Assembly: GCA_046155815.1 (NCBI GenBank)
Contig: JBJXFY010000157.1
Location: 1 to 28,309, forward strand
DNA: 28,309 nucleotides
Source of the DNA: JBJXFY01 sp046155815
GTDB taxonomy: Bacteria; Verrucomicrobiota; Verrucomicrobiia; Limisphaerales; CAIMTB01
Reading direction: 5' to 3'
Part shown: piece by piece, positions 23,626-28,309 of the stretch
Position numbering within the stretch: the stretch's first letter is position 1
Layout: the number at the start of each line of letters is the position of its first letter
Position numbers and translations under genes: made by a program
Notes under the pieces: model-generated
Databases searched by the model: none
The model's input: the letters and a program-made list of their open reading frames with translations, nothing else
What the model was told of the DNA's origin: nothing

Positions 23626-25284
23626 ATGAACAACCCCACCAAACTCCTTAAATCCATCGCACTGGCCATTCTGGCCGCTGTGGCCGCGCCGCTGGTCATG
23701 GCTGAACCTGACCCGGCCGACGCCCCCCGCCGACGGGTGGACGACTATCGCTGGTACAACGACACCCGACTGGGCGAAACTTACAACGCCCGCACCCGCC
23801 GCTCTTCCACCTTCCAGGAGGCGGTGCCCCGCGCCGAGCGCGCCACCCCGCCGCCCGCGGCCACCACACCCCCGCCCTCGCGCGACATCCAGATCAACCG
23901 CACCCCCGCGCCCACCCGTTCGATGTCCACCGCCGAGTCCGGCGGCAACTGCCTCCGTCTGGCCATCATGTCCCCGGGTGAGGCCATCCTGGGCGAGAAC
24001 GTCACCTACACGCTCCGCGTCACCGCCTCCTGCGACGTGGCGAACGTGAGGGTTTCCGACGAGATCCCCGAGGGGGCCGACTTCGTCAGCAGCGATCCCG
24101 CCGCCGAACGCTCCGGGAGCAAGTTGAACTGGATGTTCCCCAAGATGATGAACGGCGAGACGAAGGAGATCAAAGTCACCGTCAAGCCCGGCCGTGAGGG
24201 ATCCTTCACCTCCTGCGCCACCGGCTCGGCCGATCCGCTCGTCTGCGCCACCTTCGTCGTCGGCAAGCCCCGTCTCGAGATCGAGAAGACCGGGCCTGAG
24301 ACCGCCCGCCTCGGCGCCGATGTCGGCTACAATGTCGTGGTCCGCAACGTCGGCACCGCCATCGCCCGCAGCGTGGTCGTGACCGACACCGTGCCGCCTG
24401 GACTGGGCGGGCCGAAGACCCTGACCTTCGACGTGGGCGACCTTGCCCCCGGGGCCTCCCGCAGCATTCCGGTCGGCCTGAAAGCCGCCGAGAAGGGTCG
24501 CCACTGCAACGTCGCCTCGGCCAAGGGCACGAACACCGACCAGGTCCAGGACGACGCCTGCACGCTCGTCCAGCAGCCTTCCGTGGACATCACCAAGAAG
24601 GTTGTCGCGCCGGGTGAGAACTTCATCGGCCGCAACGTGGACTTCGAGATCGTGGTCACCAACAACGGTGACGTGCCGCTCTCCAACGTGGTCGTGACTG
24701 ACGGCGTGCCGAACGAGGTTCGCATCGTCACCGCCGAGGGCGCCACGGTTTCCGGCAGCAGCGCCCGCTGGTCGGTTGGCAACCTGGGCGTCGGCCAGAG
24801 CCGCACGTTCAAGGTCACGGAAGTCAGCGCGACTCCTGGCCGCTGGTGCAACACCGCCTCCGTGACCACGGCCGAGGGCCCGACGGACTCCGCCGAGGCC
24901 TGCGGCGTGTGGCGCGGCATCACCGGCATCCTTGTCGAGCTGGTGGACGATCCTGACCCGATCCTCATCGGCCAGACCACCACGCTCACGTTCCGCGTGA
25001 CCAACCAGGGCAACGTGGACGACACGAACATCCAGAACGTCCTCACGGTGGACAATGAGATGGAAATTGTGAGCACCACCGCCGGCACCGCGAACGGCCG
25101 CAGCATCACGTTCCCGAACATCCCGGTCCTCCGTCCGAAGCAGACCGTCGAGTACAAGGTCGTGGTCAAGGGCGTGGCCGTCGGCGACAGCCGCACCCGC
25201 ACCACCACCATCGGTGACACGACCCGCAACACGCCGGGCAACAGGGATCCGATCGAGGAGATGGAAAGCACGCAGGTATACTGA
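23626..25284 (+). CDS. OmcB-like DUF11 repeat outer-envelope protein
   Basis: 552 residues. The ATG at 23626 begins a signal peptide (NNPTKLLKSIALAILAAVAAPLVMA). Residues 25-100 are a Pro/Arg/Thr-rich linker. Four DUF11/Ig-like repeats follow, each with the pattern 'G-x-x-V-x-Y-x-(L/V/I)-x-V-x-N' then a 'V-T-D-x-V-P' turn: about 105-210, 220-320, 325-430 and 435-540. Eight cysteines sit in the first three repeats (109, 136, 197, 207, 294, 312, 408, 426), with the last two pairs both 18 residues apart, suggesting intradomain disulfides. The organisation resembles the large cysteine-rich outer membrane protein OmcB of Chlamydiae, which is in the same superphylum, but with far fewer Cys. It may stabilise the cell envelope. 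It has its own leader and terminator, so it is a single-gene unit downstream of the EPS operon. There is no PEP-CTERM tail. Confidence 0.88.
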   Translation: MNNPTKLLKSIALAILAAVAAPLVMAEPDPADAPRRRVDDYRWYNDTRLGETYNARTRRSSTFQEAVPRAERATPPPAATTPPPSRDIQINRTPAPTRSMSTAESGGNCLRLAIMSPGEAILGENVTYTLRVTASCDVANVRVSDEIPEGADFVSSDPAAERSGSKLNWMFPKMMNGETKEIKVTVKPGREGSFTSCATGSADPLVCATFVVGKPRLEIEKTGPETARLGADVGYNVVVRNVGTAIARSVVVTDTVPPGLGGPKTLTFDVGDLAPGASRSIPVGLKAAEKGRHCNVASAKGTNTDQVQDDACTLVQQPSVDITKKVVAPGENFIGRNVDFEIVVTNNGDVPLSNVVVTDGVPNEVRIVTAEGATVSGSSARWSVGNLGVGQSRTFKVTEVSATPGRWCNTASVTTAEGPTDSAEACGVWRGITGILVELVDDPDPILIGQTTTLTFRVTNQGNVDDTNIQNVLTVDNEMEIVSTTAGTANGRSITFPNIPVLRPKQTVEYKVVVKGVAVGDSRTRTTTIGDTTRNTPGNRDPIEEMESTQVY

Positions 25285-25310
25285 TCCTGACGTTTCCTGA
25301 CTGATTCCGC

Positions 25311-25342
25311 GCGGGCCGCCTTCGGGCGGCCCGCTTTTTTTT
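25311..25342 (+). terminator. strong Rho-independent terminator of the OmcB-like gene
   Basis: A 10-bp perfect GC stem (25311-25320 with 25325-25334) closes a TTCG tetraloop (UUCG in RNA, unusually stable) and is followed by eight T at 25335-25342. It begins 27 bases after the stop at 25284. Confidence 0.95.
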
Positions 25343-25399
25343 GCCTGTGCAAAGTCCGCCCGCCCACCGGCCGGAATGCGACGCAGGATCGAAGGCCCT

Positions 25400-26149
25400 G
25401 CGGTTTCACAGTGACGCCTCGGTTCTATGCGGAGGGAGGGTGCCGTCGGGCTCCGGAGCCCTTCGTCTCCCACGTCCTCGCGCTCGAGGCCGCGCACCTG
25501 CCCGACGGCCGCGTGCCGGTGGCGTGGCCGGCGGCGCCCCTGTCGGGGCCGTCCCGGGCGCGGGCGGGCCGGCAGGTTTGACGGCGGCTTCGGCGGCGGC
25601 GTGCCGGCGCTGCCCGCCAATCCGCAGCTGTGACGGCCATGGCGCGGGCCGCGGCTTCGCCGCCAACAATCCGCGGCCTGGCGCATGCGCCGCAGCAGGC
25701 CAAGCCGCCAACCGGACCTGCGGCAACGTGCCGATCGTGCCGCTCATCGGCGGCTCCGGCGCAGCGGGCACGGAGGGAGACCCCGGCCCCGGCAGCGTCG
25801 GGGCCATCCTCATCGCCTCGAACACGGCGCATCACCGTCAACGGCAACCTCTCCGCCTACGGCGGCTTCTCCCCCGTCGGCGCGCCCGCCGGCGTCAGCT
25901 TCGGGCTGCCCACCGGCACGCCCCCGCGACGCAGGCCGCCGCCCCGCGTGGCGAGGGCTTCACCGGAAGCGTCCCCGTGCAGGTCACCGTCGGGCCGGAA
26001 CACAACGCCTCGACCGCCTGCGACGCCGTCCTCAACACCGCCGCCCCCCGCCCGAGGTCACCGAAATGGTGGCGCAGTGACGCTGCCCGTGGGCGAACCA
26101 ATGAAGATTCAGGCCTGGTCGAAACAGCCCGCTCCTCCGCGTCGCCGCC
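25400..26149 (+). pseudogene. frameshifted relic of a Gly-rich surface protein
   Basis: No single frame is coding, but recognisable fragments of one protein type follow each other in the right order while hopping frames: FDGGFGGG near 25577, 'NVPIVPLIGGSGAAG ... VGAILIAS' near 25720-25825, ITVNGNLSAYGG from 25831, VPVQVTVGPEH near 25974, PPEVTEMVAQ ending in a stop near 26080, then VTLPVGEPMKIQAW near 26080-26120. These resemble the 'PLIGGSGGGG ... GGGGAILIAS-x-TITVNG-x-I-x-A-x-GG' pattern of large secreted Gly-rich proteins, here reduced to a short version by deletions. At least five frame changes in about 550 bases point to an old, decaying pseudogene. The 5' limit is unclear. The whole stretch lies after the strong terminator and has no visible start or ribosome site. 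Neighbouring genes are intact, so general sequencing error is unlikely. Confidence 0.62.
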
Positions 26150-26152
26150 ATG

Positions 26153-27172
26153 TCATTGCATGGCACGGAAGAAGGCCGGGCCGCCACCCAGCTCCGCCGC
26201 AGGCACGACGAGCATGGCGGGGCTGGTGCCGGGTGTGAGGGTCTGCTGGACGGACCATGGGCCGCCGGGGGCGGCGGCGCGTTCGAGCGTGAGCACGCGG
26301 CCAGGCATGCAGGCGAGCGTGAGCTCCAGCCCGCCGTCCGGCAGCCGGCGGAAGCCCGTGAAGGCCGACGGATCCGGCCCCGGGCCGCCGGCGGCCCGGA
26401 GCGGCACGCGGTTCCCCGAGGAGTAACCCACGTACAGGGCGGGGACCGAGGTGTCGTCCCCCACCACGAGGCGCGTGTAGAGGAGATCCATGTCATACGC
26501 CGTGCCGGCCGTGAGCGCGCCCGCCGGGATGATCACCGTGGCGCCGTCGGCGAGGCCGCTGTCCTCGAACACCACCTCACCGGTGCCGCGCGCGGTGATC
26601 GCCACATCGTAGCCGCGGAAGAGGCCGCCGCCGGTGAACGGTACCAGTTCCAGCACGAAGGGCGCCGCGGGGTTGACGGCCTGCGCCGCTGTGAAGTTCA
26701 GCAGCCGCGGCGCGGGCGGCAGGCTGGCCGTCGGCAAGGACACATTGTAGGCCGTGTTGCCGGTGATGAAGCTGCTGAGGGTGAAGCTGTACGTGCCCGG
26801 CGGATAGCGGCTGTGCAGCCCCGACTCGGAGGTGAAGCCTTCGTTGAAGTAGAACTCCCCGGAGTCGGGCAGCAGCTCCATCGCCCGCGTGTCGCCCGGC
26901 GGCGTCCGCAGCGTCATGCCCTGGAGGAAGATCAGGTTGTCCGGGTCGGAGAGGAACTCCGCGTCCAGCAGGGCGAAGGCGACGAAGAGGAAGGGGCTTT
27001 CGTCCGGCGTCTGGGGAATCGGCGCCGGCGGCGCATCGGCCGTCTGCCGGTAGGTCGCGGACTTGATGAGGGTGATGTCCACGATCTCCTGCGCCGGAAT
27101 CGGACCGGCGGCGAGGGCCGGCAGCATGACGAGGGCAAGGCGAAACAGGCGCGCACGATGGGTCGGATTCAT
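26153..27172 (-). CDS. exported protein with DLxxW-type C-terminal module
   Basis: 339 residues from the ATG at 27172, where a signal peptide begins (NPTHRARLFRLALVMLPALAAGPIPA, cleavage before QEIVD). I do not recognise a named family. The mature protein is beta-rich. Residues about 25-135 hold an all-beta domain (IVDITLIKSATYRQT ... YPPGTYSFTL). Residues about 150-250 look like a fibronectin/Ig-type domain (APRLLNFTAAQAVNPAAPFVLELVPF ... TAYDMDLLYTRLV). The C-terminus (VLTLERAAAPGGPWS ... AFFRAMQ) matches the module ending the choice-of-anchor M protein and the giant subtilase. There is no Cys in most of the chain and no PEP-CTERM motif. Its stop is beside the pseudogene relic. Function unknown; probably surface-associated or secreted. 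Confidence 0.8.
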   Translation of the reverse strand: MNPTHRARLFRLALVMLPALAAGPIPAQEIVDITLIKSATYRQTADAPPAPIPQTPDESPFLFVAFALLDAEFLSDPDNLIFLQGMTLRTPPGDTRAMELLPDSGEFYFNEGFTSESGLHSRYPPGTYSFTLSSFITGNTAYNVSLPTASLPPAPRLLNFTAAQAVNPAAPFVLELVPFTGGGLFRGYDVAITARGTGEVVFEDSGLADGATVIIPAGALTAGTAYDMDLLYTRLVVGDDTSVPALYVGYSSGNRVPLRAAGGPGPDPSAFTGFRRLPDGGLELTLACMPGRVLTLERAAAPGGPWSVQQTLTPGTSPAMLVVPAAELGGGPAFFRAMQ

Positions 27173-27361
27173 GCGAGGCGAATGCCGCCTGAACCGCGCA
27201 GGCGCTGGCAAATGGATTCCGCCGCCGGGCGCGCCGCAGTTTTGGGCAAACCAGGGTTGGAAGTGGCCAACCCCGGGATGGCGGGTGCGCGCCGCCGTGT
27301 GACCTTCACCATGGATCCATCCGCCGGGCCGCACCCGGTCCACCCTCCCTGCCGCAAGACC

Positions 27362-27982
27362 ATGAACAACGATTGCCCGCCCGCCCCCGGCCTGTGGGGC
27401 CTGCCTCCCATCCCCCTCCATCCCGCCGCGGTGCCTCGCCGCGCGCCCGCCGCGGGCGATGAAGCCGCGCCGCTCCTCGTGGCCATCCTCCACGACGGCC
27501 CGGCCGCCTGCGAGCAGGCCTCGCAGGCGTTGGCGGCGCTGGGGCGCGACTTCTCCGCGGAAGTCGTCATTCACCCGTCCTTCAGTTCGTTTGCCCTGCT
27601 GGAGGAGCCCCAGGGCCGGCCCGCCACGGCCGCGGCCACCGACGCCGCCGATCTGCTGATCCTCTCGACGTTCGGCAATGCCCCGCTGCCCAGCGCGGGG
27701 CTGGACCGGGTCGCCCGCTGGATCGAGCTGAAGCGCGGATCCGGCGCGGCCCTTCTCCTGCTGTTCGGCCGGCCGGGCAGCTTCGACACGGCGGACTCGG
27801 ACCGCGTGCGGCCCCTCCGACAGCTCGCGGCCGGCTCCGGCCTCGAACTGTTCACCCCGCGGCCCGGAGGGGCTGGAGGGCCACATCCCCTCTGCGAGCA
27901 CCTGCACGAACGGGAAGTGACGATGACACCCACGCTCCGCGAAGCGCTGCGGCACCGGCCGCGCACCCTGGCCATGAACTGA
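27362..27982 (+). CDS. hypothetical cytoplasmic protein
   Basis: 206 residues from the ATG at 27362. An in-frame ATG at 27311 would add 17 residues, and neither has a ribosome site. There is no signal peptide or membrane helix. Residues about 37-165 alternate predicted strands and helices (PLLVAILHD, ACEQASQALAALG, DLLILSTFG, RVARWIELKRGSGAALLLLFG). This is a Rossmann- or receiver-like alpha/beta order, but no conserved phospho-acceptor Asp pair or nucleotide motif is seen. The last 40 residues are Gly/His/Arg-rich (GGAGGPHPLCEHLHEREV). Codon bias agrees with coding. It is divergent from the preceding gene and its stop is 26 bases from the convergent tsaD stop. I do not recognise the family. 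Confidence 0.65.
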   Translation: MNNDCPPAPGLWGLPPIPLHPAAVPRRAPAAGDEAAPLLVAILHDGPAACEQASQALAALGRDFSAEVVIHPSFSSFALLEEPQGRPATAAATDAADLLILSTFGNAPLPSAGLDRVARWIELKRGSGAALLLLFGRPGSFDTADSDRVRPLRQLAAGSGLELFTPRPGGAGGPHPLCEHLHEREVTMTPTLREALRHRPRTLAMN

Positions 27983-28008
27983 CCGTTACGGCGCTTCTCG
28001 TGGCGGGA

Positions 28009-28309
28009 TCAGCCGCACGCCGCGCTGAGTTTCCAGCCCGGCCGCGGCTCGGCGTCCGGCGACGTCGGGGGCGCGCCGAGGCGCAGCTTCCGCTCCGCGA
28101 GCAGGCCGATCATGGCGGCGTTGTCGGTGCAGAGGGCCGGCTCCGCGAGGCGCACTGCGAGGCCCGCCGCCCCGGCGTCGGCCGCGAGGCGGGCGCGGAA
28201 GCCGCGGTTCACCGTGACCCCGCCGGAGGCGGTCACGCACGGCACGCGCAGCCGACGCGCGGCCTGCACGAGCTTCGTCACCAGCACCTCGACGATCGCC
28301 GCCTGCACG
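28009..28309 (-). CDS. tsaD: TsaD, tRNA threonylcarbamoyladenosine synthase subunit (C-terminal part)
   Basis: The frame enters from the right edge, and 99 residues are visible before the TGA at 28009-28011. They match the C-terminal end of TsaD (Gcp/Kae1/YgjD): VQAAIVEVLV, then the conserved L-x-V-x-G-G-V-x-x-N-x-x-L-like segment (VTASGGVTVNRGFRARL), the 'P-A-L-C-T-D-N-A-A-M-I-G' motif carrying a metal/ATP-site Asp, and a short tail. TsaD transfers the threonylcarbamoyl group to A37 of ANN-decoding tRNAs together with TsaB and TsaE. The enzyme is near-universal and usually about 340 residues, so roughly 240 residues lie outside the window. The final 30 residues (RLGAPPTSPDAEPRPGW ...) are less conserved, as is normal. 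Confidence 0.93.
   Translation of the reverse strand, partial: VQAAIVEVLVTKLVQAARRLRVPCVTASGGVTVNRGFRARLAADAGAAGLAVRLAEPALCTDNAAMIGLLAERKLRLGAPPTSPDAEPRPGWKLSAACG

Overview
This is a high-GC bacterial chromosomal window that most likely comes from a Verrucomicrobiota (PVC superphylum) genome. The evidence for that is the mix of families: a PSD1/DUF1549/DUF1553 cytochrome-type protein with a DUF1080 partner, two PEP-CTERM (exosortase-sorted) proteins, an OmcB-like cysteine-containing DUF11 protein, and several exported proteins ending in a C-terminal module of the form 'DL-x-x-W ... F-(Y/F)-(R/K)' that I associate with Verrucomicrobiota. Most starts have no Shine-Dalgarno sequence. The assignment is an inference from gene content, not from a marker gene.

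Layout. 1-1800 (+): the end of a PEP-CTERM protein, an intrinsic terminator, a choice-of-anchor M protein and a His-rich lipoprotein. 1831-2643 (-): a DUF4198 protein. Together these look like a metal (zinc/nickel-type) handling locus. 2892-3695 (+): a FabG-like SDR. 3784-7561 (-): a two-gene operon of a PSD1 cytochrome-like protein and a DUF1080 glycoside-hydrolase-like protein. 7693-8847 (+): a secreted beta-propeller lactonase. 8852-9652 (-): an aspartyl/asparaginyl beta-hydroxylase-family dioxygenase. 9703-10885: an AT-richer patch with a small PEP-CTERM protein, its terminator and promoter, and about 500 bases of hairpin-rich DNA with no convincing gene. 10886-12136 (-): an exported DUF4432 protein. 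12221-17818 (+): a 1,865-residue subtilase with FG-GAP and cadherin-like repeats. 17833-18908 (-): two peroxiredoxins. 19134-23429 (+): an exopolysaccharide export set (outer-membrane barrel, Wza-like export protein, BY-kinase). 23626-25284 (+): the OmcB-like protein, with a structured leader and a strong terminator. 25400-26149: a multiply frameshifted relic of a Gly-rich surface protein. 26153-27172 (-): an exported protein with the DLxxW-type C-terminus. 27362-27982 (+): a hypothetical protein. 28009-28309 (-): the C-terminal end of TsaD.

The window is dominated by cell-surface and envelope functions. The barrel, export protein and tyrosine kinase form the assembly/export core for an exopolysaccharide, which in PEP-CTERM organisms is commonly linked to exosortase-dependent surface proteins. 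The DUF1080, DUF4432, lactonase and SDR genes suggest handling of oxidised or modified sugars. No tRNA, rRNA, CRISPR array, transposase or integrase was seen. I found no clearly novel multi-gene defence-like system. The least described signals are the DLxxW-type C-terminal module shared by three proteins, the swapped anchors on two neighbouring choice-of-anchor M-type proteins, and the hairpin-rich patch at 10,372-10,885.
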